A stretch of DNA of 64,000 nucleotides from Rhodococcus sp. 4CII (GTDB taxonomy: Bacteria; Actinomycetota; Actinomycetes; Mycobacteriales; Mycobacteriaceae): NCBI RefSeq assembly GCF_014256275.1, contig NZ_JACCFE010000002.1, positions 6,584,001 through 6,648,000 on the forward strand, read 5' to 3'. Positions 51,525 to 61,703 of this stretch are shown here, one piece after another. The translations under genes were made by a program, and so were the position numbers. The notes under the pieces were generated by a model. The model was not told the origin of the DNA. It saw nothing but the letters and a program-made list of their open reading frames with translations, and made no database searches. Positions within the stretch are counted from its first letter, which is position 1. Each line of letters begins with the position of its first letter.

Positions 51525-52847
51525 ATGGCTAAACGGACCCTCGTGCGGGCGGCCGCGGTTCTCGGCGCGGCATCTCTCGCACTGGCAGGTTGTAGTTCGG
51601 ACAGTGGCGACGACTCCGCGAGCGGGAGTGGCAGCTCTGCCTCGGCCACCACCGTCTCCACCGACTGCACTCCCGAACAAGCGACGGCAGCGGGGGCACC
51701 GTCCACCGCGCCCCTGAAGATCGGCACCCTGCTTCCCGACACGGGAAGTCTCTCCTTCCTCGGACCGCCGATGGTGGCGGGCACCCAGCTCGGTGTCAAC
51801 GACGTCAACGCCGCCGGTGGGGTTCTCGGTCAGCCCGTCCAACTGATTCCCGGCGACTCGGGCGACACCACCACCGACACCGCGAACACCACGGTGGACC
51901 GGGAACTGGCCGCGGGCACCCAGGTGATCATCGGCGCGGCGTCGTCGTCGGTGTCGCTGAAGGTCATCGACAAGGTATCGAGCGCCGGCGTCGTGATGTT
52001 CTCCCCGGCCAACACGTCCGACCAGTTCGTCTGTTACCCGGACAAGGGCCAGTACTTCCGCACCGCGCCCACCGACGTGCTGCAGGCTCAGGCTGTGTCA
52101 CAGCTCATTTCGGACGACGGCGGCCAGCGAGTGTCCATCCTGGCGCTCAACGACCCGTACGGAACCGGGCTCGCCGACAATATCCAGAAGAACCTGGTCG
52201 ACGCCGGCATCCCCGGGGACCAGATCCAGAAGATCATCTACGACCCCAATGCTCAGTCCTTCAACTCCGAGGTCGATCAGGTCAAGGACTTCGCACCCGA
52301 CGCCGTCGCCGTGGTCGGATTCGAGGAGTCGGCGAAGATCATCACCCGCATGCACGAGGTGGGCATCGGCCCGTCCGACGGCATGAAGGTCTACGGCGTG
52401 GACGGCAACATGGGTAACGCGCTCGGCGAATCGGTCGCCGCACCGCTGCTCGACGGCATGCAGGGCACCACGCCCCTCACCGACGTCGGTCCCGCCTTCC
52501 AGGATCGCCTCAAGGCCATCAACCCGGGGTTGATCGACTTCAACTACGCCGGTGAGTCGTACGACGCCGTGGTCATCTCCGCGCTCGCCGCGGAGGCCGG
52601 AAAATCGACGGCGGGGCGCGACATCGCGGCCAACATCAACGCCGTCACCGAGGGTGGCACCCCGTGCACGTCGTACCAGGAGTGCCTGCCGCTCGTGCAG
52701 GCCGGAACGGACATCGACTACAACGGCATCACCGGCAAGCTCGACTTCGCCGCTGCAGGCGAGCCGTCCATCGGTTCGTACGGCAAGCTGAAGTTCGGCG
52801 CCGACAACAAGCTGACGACGGAGGGATACATCGTCGTCGGCGGATGA
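51525..52847 (+). CDS. livK: branched-chain amino acid ABC transporter, substrate-binding lipoprotein
   Basis: 440 residues from the ATG at 51525 with AAGGAG upstream. Lipoprotein signal with lipobox LAGC, cysteine at 23, followed by a Ser/Gly/Asp linker. Then the periplasmic-binding fold (Peripla_BP_6), beginning APLKIGTLLPDTGSLSFLGPPM and continuing with VNDVNAAGGVLG. It delivers the ligand to the LivHM permease encoded on the opposite strand just beyond. Lgt, encoded in this window, would lipidate it. Exact ligand uncertain; leucine-type amino acids or amides are typical. Confidence 0.92.
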   Translation: MAKRTLVRAAAVLGAASLALAGCSSDSGDDSASGSGSSASATTVSTDCTPEQATAAGAPSTAPLKIGTLLPDTGSLSFLGPPMVAGTQLGVNDVNAAGGVLGQPVQLIPGDSGDTTTDTANTTVDRELAAGTQVIIGAASSSVSLKVIDKVSSAGVVMFSPANTSDQFVCYPDKGQYFRTAPTDVLQAQAVSQLISDDGGQRVSILALNDPYGTGLADNIQKNLVDAGIPGDQIQKIIYDPNAQSFNSEVDQVKDFAPDAVAVVGFEESAKIITRMHEVGIGPSDGMKVYGVDGNMGNALGESVAAPLLDGMQGTTPLTDVGPAFQDRLKAINPGLIDFNYAGESYDAVVISALAAEAGKSTAGRDIAANINAVTEGGTPCTSYQECLPLVQAGTDIDYNGITGKLDFAAAGEPSIGSYGKLKFGADNKLTTEGYIVVGG

Positions 52848-52865
52848 TCGCACACATCTGAAACG

Positions 52866-52897
52866 GACTGTGGGCCAGGGAAACCTGGCCCACAGTC
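52866..52897. terminator. bidirectional terminator between livK and livF
   Basis: Fourteen perfect pairs (52866-52879 with 52884-52897) closed by a GAAA tetraloop, centred between the convergent livK and livF genes. Very stable, GC-rich stem. Confidence 0.85.
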
Positions 52898-52908
52898 GTA
52901 TGGTGGGA

Positions 52909-53699
<791 letters not shown>

Positions 53700-53703
<4 letters not shown>

Positions 53704-54719
53704 GGGTTCTCACGCCTCAGCTCGGTGATGTCGGGTTCGGAGAGGTCGCCGCCGGTCTCGAGGGTTTCGGCCTCGGCGCTCTCGAGCGCTTCGGCCAGCA
53801 CCGCCGTCGCGCCCACCGGGTTGCCCTCGGCGTCGAACTCGAGCGCCTGGTCGTGGTGGCTGCCGAGATAGGCGTCGACCACCGCGGTGTTGGACGAGAG
53901 GTGTTCCGGTGTGGATTCGGCGATCACGCTGCCCTGCGCCATCACGACCACCCAGTCGCTGATGTCGCGGATGACGTCCATGTCGTGTTCCACGAACACG
54001 ACGGTCATGCCCTCGTCCCGCAGTGATTTGATGTGCCCCAGGAGGCTTTGTGTCAGTGCGGGATTCACCCCGGCCATCGGCTCGTCGAGCATCACCACCG
54101 TCGGCTCCGTCATCAGCGCCCGCGCCATCTCGAGCAGCTTGCGCTGACCGCCGGACAGCGAACCGGCGAGATCGTCGGATTTGGCGTCGAGCTTGAACCG
54201 CGCGAGCAGTTCGTTGGCGCGCTCGGTGACGGCCCGCTCCTGGCCCTTCCACGTCCACGGCAGGAGGGTGTTGACGATGCGTTCGCCGCGCTGCCCGGTG
54301 GCGCCGAGCCGCACGTTGTCGAGCACCGTCAACTTCGACAGCGCCTTGGTGAGCTGGAACGTGCGGACGACGCCGCGGCGTGCCACCTGGTGCGGGTACA
54401 TGCGGCCGAGGGACTGCCCGTCCATCGACCAGGTGCCGCTGTCCGGCCGGTCGAAACCGGTGAGCAGGTTGAACAGGGTCGTCTTGCCGGCGCCGTTCGG
54501 ACCGATCAGACCGGTGATGCAGCCGCGCTGAATCTCCAGATGCGCCACGTCGACGGCCTTGAGTCCGCCGAATGTGCGGGACACGTCGTCGACGACGAGG
54601 ATCGGGTCGGGTTTGGCTGCGCCGGGGGAGTGCGGGACGTCGGTGAAGATGGAGGCCCGTTCCTCGGCGGTGAGCACGGTGTCGGTCTGCTGACGATCCG
54701 GCAGTCTGTGGTCAGGCAT
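53700..54719 (-). CDS. livG: branched-chain amino acid ABC transporter ATPase LivG
   Basis: 339 residues, longer than the usual ~255 because of a ~35-residue N-terminal and a ~55-residue acidic C-terminal extension. Walker A GPNGAGKTTLFNLLTG, the LivG motif VVRTFQLTKALSKLTVLDN, signature LSGGQRKLLEMARAL, Walker B VVMLDEPMAGVNP and H-loop VFVEHDMDV are complete. It overlaps livM by 8 bp. Confidence 0.94.
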
Positions 54720-55701
54720 TGAGCTGCACCTCCCGCTTATTGCCCAGTATGCCCTGCGGCCGGAAGACCATCAGCACGGCGATCATGATGCCGAGGAGGA
54801 CGAACCGCATGGCGCCGACCTGCTGTTCCGTCAGCGGCAACAGAGGTTCGGGCCCGGAGATCGCCTGCCGCAACAGGGCATCCGGGATGGCCAGCAGGAA
54901 CCAGAACAGCATCGCCCCGACCACCGGTCCGAAGACGGTCGCGGCGCCGCCGAGGATGAGCGCGCCGAACGCGAAGAACGTCTGCGCGGTGGAGTAGAAG
55001 TCGGGGTTGATCGACTTGGTCTGCAGTGCGTTGAACACACCGCCGAGCCCACCGATCATGCCGCCGAGGACCAGCGCCTGCATCTTGTAGACGAAGACGT
55101 TCTTGCCGAGTGCGCGCGCGGCGTCCTCGTCCTCGCGGACGGCCTTGAGGACGCGGCCCCACGGACTGTGCGTGAGGAGGTAGACGAACCCGCACAGCAC
55201 CAGGACGAGGGTCCAGCCGACGACCATCGACCACAGGTCGTCGCCGTAGAACTTCACGCCGAGGAAGTTGTACTGCTTACCCGAGTCGAACGGGCTGAGG
55301 GTGGTGAACGGATCCGCGAAACCGAACAGGCCGTTGGTGGACCCGGTGATGGAATCCGAAGCGGTGGAACGGAAGATCAGCCGCAGGATCTCCGACGCGG
55401 CGATGGTGACGATGGCGAGGTAGTCGGCCCGCAACCGCAGTGTCGGGATACCGAGGACGACGGCCAGCAGCCCGGCGGCGGCGAGACCGACGAGGATGCC
55501 GACCCACAGCGGCTGATGGTAGGTGACGGTCATGATCCCGACGCCGTAGCCGCCGAGGAGTGCGAAACCGATCTGGCCGAAGTTCAGCAGTCCGGCATAG
55601 CCGAAGTGCAGGTTGAGGCCGATCGCCAGCAGTGCGTAGAAGATCGCCGACGGGCCGATCAGCTGGGCGAGAGAGACCTGGAGTGCTCCTGTGACATCCA
55701 T
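54712..55701 (-). CDS. livM: branched-chain amino acid ABC transporter permease LivM
   Basis: 329 residues, about eight to ten membrane segments. Family motifs: LNLHFGYAGLLNFGQIGFALLGGYG near residue 30 and the EAA-like loop SPWGRVLKAVREDEDAARALGKNV around 195-215. It forms the membrane channel with LivH. Lies 4 bp after livH. Confidence 0.93.
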   Translation of the reverse strand: MDVTGALQVSLAQLIGPSAIFYALLAIGLNLHFGYAGLLNFGQIGFALLGGYGVGIMTVTYHQPLWVGILVGLAAAGLLAVVLGIPTLRLRADYLAIVTIAASEILRLIFRSTASDSITGSTNGLFGFADPFTTLSPFDSGKQYNFLGVKFYGDDLWSMVVGWTLVLVLCGFVYLLTHSPWGRVLKAVREDEDAARALGKNVFVYKMQALVLGGMIGGLGGVFNALQTKSINPDFYSTAQTFFAFGALILGGAATVFGPVVGAMLFWFLLAIPDALLRQAISGPEPLLPLTEQQVGAMRFVLLGIMIAVLMVFRPQGILGNKREVQLNA

Positions 55702-55705
55702 GCCG

Positions 55706-57109
55706 TCACCCGATCCTTTGCCGGCTGCCGAGAATGCCCTGAGGCCGGACGACCAGGATGACGATCAAGATGAGCAGTCCTCCGATGTACTTGAGGTCGG
55801 GGTTGATCACCAGCGTCGACAATTGGACGAGCAGGCCGACGATCACGCAGCCGAGCAGCGCGCCGTAGGCGGTGCCGAGTCCGCCGAGCGTGATGCCGGC
55901 GAACATCAGCAGCAGGAGCTTGAAACCCATCTCCCACTGCACGCGTCCGCCGAGTTCGGAGATGCCGAACAGGACCCCGCCGAGTGCGGCGAGCCCGCCG
56001 CCGAGACCCCACACGAAGCGGATCACCCGTTCGACGTCGATACCGGACGACGCGGCCAGGTCGCGGTTGTCGGACACCGCGCGCATGGCCTTGCCGATGC
56101 GGGTCTTCTGCAGCAGCAGGGCCACTCCGACGAGGACGACGAGACTGATGGCGATGCACACGAGGTTGGCGTCGGTGATCGCGATCGGCCCCCAGTGCCG
56201 TTCGACCTGGGCCTGGTAGTCGACGAACGGCTCCGCGCGATCGGAGAAGAAGATCAGGATCAGGTAGCGCAGGGAGATCGCGAGGCCGATCGACACCACC
56301 AACTGCGCGATCAGGCCGGTCTTACGCTTCCGCAGCGGTTTCCAGATCGCGGCGTTGTTCAGGAGGCCGATCAGGATTCCCACGATCACGGCGAGGACGG
56401 TGGCCGGGATCAGCTGCACCCCGAACGTCACGTTGATCACCCACGCCGCGACCGCCCCGAGGGTGACGAGTTCGCCGTGCGCGAAGTTCGTCAGGCCGGT
56501 GGTGCCGTAGATGAGGCTCAGCCCGACACCGGCGATCGCGATGACGAGACCGAAACGGAGTCCGTCGATGGTCTGGCGAATCAGCTTCTCGTAGAACGGG
56601 ACCGCGGAACCGGTGCGGGCCTCGCCGAACGAGAAGATCACCGTGTTGGAGCGACCGGCCACCACGTCACGTTCCACCGTGGCCTGCACGCTGACGTTCT
56701 CGGGAAGGGTGTCCGCGACGATTTCGAAGGTGTAGGTGCCGGGCGCGACCTGAAGTTCCCAGCGACCGCTGGACTCCGACGTCGCCTTCGCCACCTCGGT
56801 GCCCGACGAATCGAGCGCGCGCACCTCGACGCCCGCGAGTCGCTCGCCGGCGTTGTTGAGATTGCCGCTGACCCGTACCGCGTTCGCCGGTGGCGCCGGT
56901 TGCTGACTGCTCGCGGGCGGTGGGGGCGGTGGGGTGGGTTCCTGTGCCGCCGCAGGACCGCCGAGAGCGATCGCCGCGACGAGGCCGAACAGGACGAGAA
57001 CGAACGCACGGCCGAGGTGCCGGCCGAGCGGTCCTCGTCTCGTGCGTCTCCTCGCGGATGTCGGTCGCGTCCTCACTGCTGGGAGTCGCTTCCTCACGGT
57101 TGGGGCCAC
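55706..57109 (-). CDS. livH: LivH permease with N-terminal signal peptide and carboxypeptidase-regulatory-like domain
   Basis: 467 residues from a GTG with GGAGG six bases upstream. The LivH part (~175-467) has GLSLIYGTTGLTNFAHGELVTLGA and the EAA-like loop TRIGKAMRAVSDNRDLAASSGI. Before it lies an extra ~170 residues: basic start, hydrophobic segment at ~35-54 ending in PAAA, a Pro-rich linker (~57-74) and a compact beta domain (~78-150, VRVSGNLNNAGERLAGVEV...TYTFEIV) resembling carboxypeptidase regulatory-like domains. That domain would sit outside the membrane, near LivK. Most LivH proteins are ~290 residues. Confidence 0.9.
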   Translation of the reverse strand: MAPTVRKRLPAVRTRPTSARRRTRRGPLGRHLGRAFVLVLFGLVAAIALGGPAAAQEPTPPPPPPASSQQPAPPANAVRVSGNLNNAGERLAGVEVRALDSSGTEVAKATSESSGRWELQVAPGTYTFEIVADTLPENVSVQATVERDVVAGRSNTVIFSFGEARTGSAVPFYEKLIRQTIDGLRFGLVIAIAGVGLSLIYGTTGLTNFAHGELVTLGAVAAWVINVTFGVQLIPATVLAVIVGILIGLLNNAAIWKPLRKRKTGLIAQLVVSIGLAISLRYLILIFFSDRAEPFVDYQAQVERHWGPIAITDANLVCIAISLVVLVGVALLLQKTRIGKAMRAVSDNRDLAASSGIDVERVIRFVWGLGGGLAALGGVLFGISELGGRVQWEMGFKLLLLMFAGITLGGLGTAYGALLGCVIVGLLVQLSTLVINPDLKYIGGLLILIVILVVRPQGILGSRQRIG

Positions 57110-57287
57110 GCAGGTCCTCCGGGGACGTGTAGATCGGTCAGGAACGTGCGGCGACGGACTCGACTATCGAGCCCGTGCCGCAATTTCCGGACTCTAACGG
57201 CTCCGGTCGCATGAAATGGGGTTCTCGGATTTCCGGCACGTTTCGGTTGGGTATCGCATCCGGCTGATCGGTGTCGGATCTGCTCCC

Positions 57288-57293
57288 TAGACT
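57288..57293 (+). promoter_or_regulatory. -10 element for a leaderless polA start
   Basis: TAGACT at 57288-57293 ends eight bases before the polA GTG; no ribosome site is visible. Confidence 0.45.
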
Positions 57294-57301
57294 GGGCAAC
57301 C

Positions 57302-60046
57302 GTGAGCCCTGCAACCACCCCCCGGTCCACCACGTCCCCCGCGTCCGGCGCCGCCGCGTCGTCCGACGATCGCCCCACCTTGATGCTGCTCGACGGCCAC
57401 TCGCTGGCCTTCCGTGCGTTCTACGCCCTGCCCGCCGAGAACTTCAAGACGCACAGCGGTCAGGTCACCAACGCCGTCTACGGGTTCACGTCGATGTTGA
57501 TCAACCTGCTGCGCGACGAGCAGCCCAGCCACGTGGCGGCGGCGTTCGACGTGTCCAGGCAGACGTTCCGGGCGGAGAAGTTCCCCGAGTACAAGGCCAA
57601 TCGCAGCGCGGCTCCGGACGAGTTCAAGGGGCAGGTAGAGATCACCAAGGATGTCCTCGGTGCGCTCGGTATCCCGGTGATGGCCGAGGCAGGATACGAA
57701 GCCGACGACATCATCGCCACGCTCACCACCCAGGCCGAGGCGCTCGGGTACCGCGTTCTCGTCGTGACCGGCGACCGCGACTCGCTCCAGCTGGTCACCG
57801 ACGGAGTGACGGTGCTCTACCCGAAGAAGGGCGTTTCGGATCTCACTCGGTTCACGCCCGCGGCCGTCGAGGAGAAGTACGGGCTCACACCTGCGCAGTA
57901 CCCCGATTTCGCCGCCCTGCGCGGCGACCCGAGCGACAACCTGCCGGGCATCCCGGGGGTGGGGGAGAAGACCGCCACCAAGTGGATCAGGGAGTACGGC
58001 GATCTCGTCGGCCTGGTCGACAACGTCGACAAGGTCCGCGGCAAGGTCGGGGACGCGTTGCGGGAGAACCTGCCGAACGTCCTGCTCAACCGGGAACTCA
58101 CCGAGATGGTGCGCGACGTCCCGCTGCCGTACACCCCGGACCAGTTGATGCTTGCACAGTGGGATCGGGAGAAGATCCACGCGCTGTTCGACGATCTCGA
58201 GTTCAAGGTGCTGCGCGATCGGCTGTTCGCCACGCTCGCCCCGGTCGAAGCAGAGGCCGAGGAGGGGTTCGAGGTGCGCGGGAGTGCGCTCGATCCCGGT
58301 GCGGTTGCGGACTGGTTGTCGGCGCACGCGTCGACGGGCGAGCGATCCGGCGTGTCGGTGGTCGGCACGCGCACCCCGTACGGCGGTGACGTGACGGCGA
58401 TCGCCATCGCGGCTGCCGACGGCGAGGGCGCCTACATCGCCACCGCTTCCGCCACACCGGAGGACGAGAAGGCGCTCGGCAACTGGCTCGCTGACGCGGA
58501 CAGGCCGAAGGCCCTGCACGAGGCCAAGTGGGCGATGCACGCGCTGCGCGGACGCGGCTGGGTGCTCGGTGGTCTCACCAGCGACACCGCACTGGCCGCC
58601 TACCTGGTTCGCCCCGGGCAGCGGACGTTCAACCTCGACGACCTGTCGCTGCGGTATCTGCGCCGGGAACTGCGGGTGGAGGAGACCGGCCAGGAGCAGC
58701 TGTCGCTGCTCGACGACGCCGACCAGGTGGACGCGGAAGCCGCCGAGACCGAGATTCTCAGCGCCCGCGCCGTCCTCGACCTCGCGGACGCGCTCGACAC
58801 CGAACTCGCGACCATCGAATCGACGGCGCTGCTGTCCGAGATGGAGCTGCCGCTGCTGGAGGTGCTGGCCGACATCGAGGCGTCCGGTATCGCCGTCGAC
58901 GGCGACCACCTGCACGACCTCCAGAGCCGGTTCGCGGCGCAGGTTTCGGAGGCGGCGGACGCGGCCTACGGGGTCATCGGCAAGCAGATAAACCTGGGGT
59001 CGCCCAAGCAGTTGCAGGTCGTGTTGTTCGACGAGCTGGAGATGCCGAAGACGAAGAAGACGAAGACGGGCTACACCACCGACGCGGAGGCGCTGCAGAA
59101 CCTGTTCGAGAAGACATCGCACCCGTTCCTCGAGCACCTGCTCGCGCACCGCGACGCGACGCGGCTGAAGGTGACCGTCGACGGCCTGCTGAAGACGGTC
59201 GCCGAGGACGGCCGCATCCACACGACGTTCAACCAGACCGTCGCGGCCACCGGCCGGCTGTCGTCCACCGAACCCAACCTCCAGAACATCCCGGTGCGCA
59301 CCGACGCGGGCCGGCAGATCCGGGACGGTTTCGTCGTCGGCGAGGGGTACGACTCGCTGCTCACGGCCGACTACAGCCAGATCGAGATGCGGATCATGGC
59401 CCACGTGTCCGGCGACGAGGGGCTGATCGAGGCGTTCAACACCGGAGAAGACCTGCACAGCTTCGTCGGCGCGCGAGCCTTCGGCGTGCCGATCGAGGAG
59501 GTCACCCCGGAACTGCGCCGCCGCGTGAAGGCGATGTCCTACGGCCTGGCGTACGGACTCAGCGCCTTCGGACTGGCAGCCCAGCTCAAGATCTCCACCG
59601 AGGAGGCCAAATCGCAGATGGAGGCGTACTTCGCCCGGTTCGGCGGGGTCCGCGACTATCTGCACGAGGTCGTGGAACAGGCCCGCAAGGACGGCTACAC
59701 GTCCACGCTGTACGGGCGCCGCCGCTACCTGCCCGACCTCACCAGCGACAACCGCCAGCGCCGGGAGGTCGCCGAGCGCGCCGCGCTCAACGCCCCCATC
59801 CAGGGCACCGCCGCCGACATCATCAAGGTCGCGATGATCGACGTGCAGCGTGCGCTACGCGAGGCGGGCTTGAAGTCGCGCATGCTGCTGCAGGTTCACG
59901 ACGAACTCGTGCTCGAGGTCGTCGACACGGAGCGGGAGCAGGTGGAACAGCTGGTCCGCGACAAGATGTCGACGGCCATCGAACTGTCGGTGCCGCTCGA
60001 CGTGTCCGTGGGCACCGGTCGCAGTTGGGACGCCGCCGCACACTAG
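57302..60046 (+). CDS. polA: DNA polymerase I
   Basis: 914 residues from a GTG. The 5'-3' exonuclease domain (~25-310) has LLDGHSLAFRAFYAL, AFDVSRQTFR, EADDIIATL and the helix-hairpin-helix LPGIPGVGEKTA. The middle domain (~325-510) keeps the fold but lacks the DxE exonuclease aspartates, as in other actinobacterial Pol I. Polymerase motifs: A, LLTADYSQIEMRI near 690; B, RRVKAMSYGLAYGLSAFG near 742; C, QVHDELVLEV near 867. It acts in repair and Okazaki fragment processing. Upstream region is shared with the divergent livH. Confidence 0.97.
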   Translation: MSPATTPRSTTSPASGAAASSDDRPTLMLLDGHSLAFRAFYALPAENFKTHSGQVTNAVYGFTSMLINLLRDEQPSHVAAAFDVSRQTFRAEKFPEYKANRSAAPDEFKGQVEITKDVLGALGIPVMAEAGYEADDIIATLTTQAEALGYRVLVVTGDRDSLQLVTDGVTVLYPKKGVSDLTRFTPAAVEEKYGLTPAQYPDFAALRGDPSDNLPGIPGVGEKTATKWIREYGDLVGLVDNVDKVRGKVGDALRENLPNVLLNRELTEMVRDVPLPYTPDQLMLAQWDREKIHALFDDLEFKVLRDRLFATLAPVEAEAEEGFEVRGSALDPGAVADWLSAHASTGERSGVSVVGTRTPYGGDVTAIAIAAADGEGAYIATASATPEDEKALGNWLADADRPKALHEAKWAMHALRGRGWVLGGLTSDTALAAYLVRPGQRTFNLDDLSLRYLRRELRVEETGQEQLSLLDDADQVDAEAAETEILSARAVLDLADALDTELATIESTALLSEMELPLLEVLADIEASGIAVDGDHLHDLQSRFAAQVSEAADAAYGVIGKQINLGSPKQLQVVLFDELEMPKTKKTKTGYTTDAEALQNLFEKTSHPFLEHLLAHRDATRLKVTVDGLLKTVAEDGRIHTTFNQTVAATGRLSSTEPNLQNIPVRTDAGRQIRDGFVVGEGYDSLLTADYSQIEMRIMAHVSGDEGLIEAFNTGEDLHSFVGARAFGVPIEEVTPELRRRVKAMSYGLAYGLSAFGLAAQLKISTEEAKSQMEAYFARFGGVRDYLHEVVEQARKDGYTSTLYGRRRYLPDLTSDNRQRREVAERAALNAPIQGTAADIIKVAMIDVQRALREAGLKSRMLLQVHDELVLEVVDTEREQVEQLVRDKMSTAIELSVPLDVSVGTGRSWDAAAH

Positions 60047-60065
60047 GCGGCGGCGGTCCGCCGCC
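60046..60065. terminator. terminator between polA and thioredoxin
   Basis: Eight GC pairs, GGCGGCGG (60046-60053) with CCGCCGCC (60058-60065), loop CGGT, starting at the last base of the polA stop and ending one base before the convergent thioredoxin stop. Confidence 0.6.
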
Positions 60066-60434
60066 CTATTCGGCCGGCGCCTGCTCGGCGATCTGCTTAC
60101 GCACCTCGTCCATGTCGAGGGCCTTGACCTGCGTGACCAGATCCTCGAGCGCCGCCGGCGGCAACGCGCCCGGCTGGCTGAACACCAGCACACCCTCGCG
60201 GAACGCCATGATCGTCGGGATCGAGCGGATGTTCGCCGCGGCGGCGATGCCCTGCTCCGCCTCGGTGTCGACCTTGGCGTGCACCACGTCGGGGTGCTGC
60301 TCGGATGAGGCCTCGAAGGTGGGCGCGAAGGAGCGGCAGGGTCCGCACCACGACGCCCAGAAGTCGACCAGAACGACATCGTTGCCGGTCACGGTCTCGT
60401 CGAAGTTCTGCTGAGTCAGTGTCTTGGTGGCCAC
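60066..60434 (-). CDS. trxA: thioredoxin
   Basis: 122 residues from a GTG with AAAGGA upstream. Active site W29-C30-G31-P32-C33 and the cis-proline in SIPTIMAF. A short Ala/Gln/Glu-rich tail extends past the normal ~108 residues. It could reduce the Bcp peroxiredoxin encoded at 27.4 kb, but genomes of this group carry several thioredoxins. Confidence 0.93.
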   Translation of the reverse strand: MATKTLTQQNFDETVTGNDVVLVDFWASWCGPCRSFAPTFEASSEQHPDVVHAKVDTEAEQGIAAAANIRSIPTIMAFREGVLVFSQPGALPPAALEDLVTQVKALDMDEVRKQIAEQAPAE

Positions 60435-60506
60435 GAGGGTCCTTTCGTTCGGTGACTGTGTTGCCTGTGCAACGCCGAGGCGCCGACGATTCTTCCCTGC
60501 ACGTTC

Positions 60507-61505
60507 TCAGCCGGTGCGCTCCGTGGCGCGAAACGTGCGGCGGTACGCCTGCGGGGTGGTGTGGCGGAGTCGCAGGAAATGCTGCCGCAGCACCGGGCCG
60601 CCGCCGAAGCCGACCCGTTCGGCGATCACGTCGACCGAGAGGTCCGAGTTCTCGAGCAGGTGCTGCGCGGCGAGCACCCGCTGGTCGCTGAGCCACCGGG
60701 CGGGTGTGGTCCCGGTCTCGGCCTGGAAGCGCCGCGCGAATGTGCGGGGTGACATGTTGGCCTTGGCGGCCACAGCGGTCACCGACAGATCGAGCGCGAG
60801 ATGCTCGGTCATCCAGTCGAGCAGCGGTCCGAGGGTGTCGATCGTCGTGGACGGCAGTGGCATCGCCACGTACTGCGCCTGACCGCCGTCCCGGTGCGGC
60901 GGGACGACCATGCGCCGCGCGATTCCGTTGGCCACCCTGCTGCCCTGTTCCTTGCGGACGATGTGCAGGCACAGGTCGATGCCGGCGGCCGTGCCCGCGC
61001 TGGTCAGGACGGGATCGTCGTCGACGTAGAGGACGTTCGGATCGACGGTGGCCGCCGGGTGGAGGTCGGCGAGCCGCCGGGCGTGCCGCCAGTGGGTGGT
61101 GCACTTGCGGCCGTCCAGCAGTCCGGCCGCGCCGAGCACGAACGCGCCGCTGCACAGGCTGGCGACCTTGGCGCCCCGGTCGACCGCAGCCCGGAGTTTG
61201 TCGAGGAGGGGGTCCATGCAGGGATCGGGGTCCTTCGCGCAGACGAAGGTGCCGTCCGGCTCGGCGTAGGTTCCGCCCGCGGGGACGACGATGAGGTCGG
61301 CGTCGTCGAGTCGGTCCAGGTCGTAGGGGACGTCGATGCCGTATCCGAAGCGGGTGCGGATGGGTTCCGTCGAGCCGGCGACGAGGGAGAAGTCGTAGGT
61401 CGGCAGTCCGTCGTCGGATCGGTCGAAGCCGAAGACCTCGCAGGCGACGCCGAGTTCGAACGCCTCGGTGAGCGGCATGAGCGGCACGACGACCTTTTTC
61501 AGCAC
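60507..61505 (-). CDS. GlxA-type transcriptional regulator (DJ-1/PfpI plus AraC)
   Basis: 332 residues from a GTG. Residues ~1-185 are a DJ-1/PfpI-like domain with the cysteine elbow ASLCSGAFVLGAAGLLDG; residues ~215-325 hold two AraC-type helix-turn-helix motifs (VTAVAAKANMSPRTFARRF and VDVIAERVGFGGGPVLRQHF). It faces the 38-residue peptide and EamA exporter genes, with a long spaced inverted repeat between, so it probably activates them. The DJ-1 domain may sense a small molecule; ligand unknown. Confidence 0.9.
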   Translation of the reverse strand: MLKKVVVPLMPLTEAFELGVACEVFGFDRSDDGLPTYDFSLVAGSTEPIRTRFGYGIDVPYDLDRLDDADLIVVPAGGTYAEPDGTFVCAKDPDPCMDPLLDKLRAAVDRGAKVASLCSGAFVLGAAGLLDGRKCTTHWRHARRLADLHPAATVDPNVLYVDDDPVLTSAGTAAGIDLCLHIVRKEQGSRVANGIARRMVVPPHRDGGQAQYVAMPLPSTTIDTLGPLLDWMTEHLALDLSVTAVAAKANMSPRTFARRFQAETGTTPARWLSDQRVLAAQHLLENSDLSVDVIAERVGFGGGPVLRQHFLRLRHTTPQAYRRTFRATERTG

Positions 61506-61515
61506 TACGCCAGTA

Positions 61516-61550
61516 TGGCAGAAATATGGCTAACAATGTCTTTTCTGCCA
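61516..61550. promoter_or_regulatory. spaced inverted repeat between GlxA regulator and EamA unit
   Basis: Perfect 9-base arms TGGCAGAAA (61516-61524) and TTTCTGCCA (61542-61550), centres 26 bp apart, starting 11 bp from the regulator's start codon. The spacing of about two and a half helical turns suits a dimeric AraC-type protein. Confidence 0.55.
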
Positions 61551-61586
61551 CTTTTCCTCCGGGTTCGGTGGAACAAGGCTGAAGAC

Positions 61587-61703
61587 ATGACAATCCTGGT
61601 CGTGATACTCCTCGTGTTCCTGGCGCTCGACGCGCTGGCGCTCGCCGGCCGCGCGCCCGACACCCACAACGAAGTCATCCAGCACGGGGACTTCCGGTTT
61701 TGA
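61587..61703 (+). CDS. 38-residue single-span membrane peptide
   Basis: A 38-codon frame from ATG at 61587 (GAAGA just upstream) encodes one hydrophobic helix at residues ~2-20 and a polar tail ending HNEVIQHGDFRF. The stop overlaps the TTG start of the EamA gene by 4 bp, so the two are coupled. It may be a transporter partner, or a leader that sets EamA translation. Function unknown. Confidence 0.6.
   Translation: MTILVVILLVFLALDALALAGRAPDTHNEVIQHGDFRF

Noticed and set aside
58250..58850. Functional 3'-5' proofreading domain in DNA polymerase I
   Set aside because: The exonuclease-domain fold is retained but the catalytic aspartate/glutamate motifs are absent, as in other actinobacterial Pol I.
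57287..59665. 792-codon minus-strand frame opposite polA
   Set aside because: Antisense to conserved Pol I motifs and lacking any family motif.
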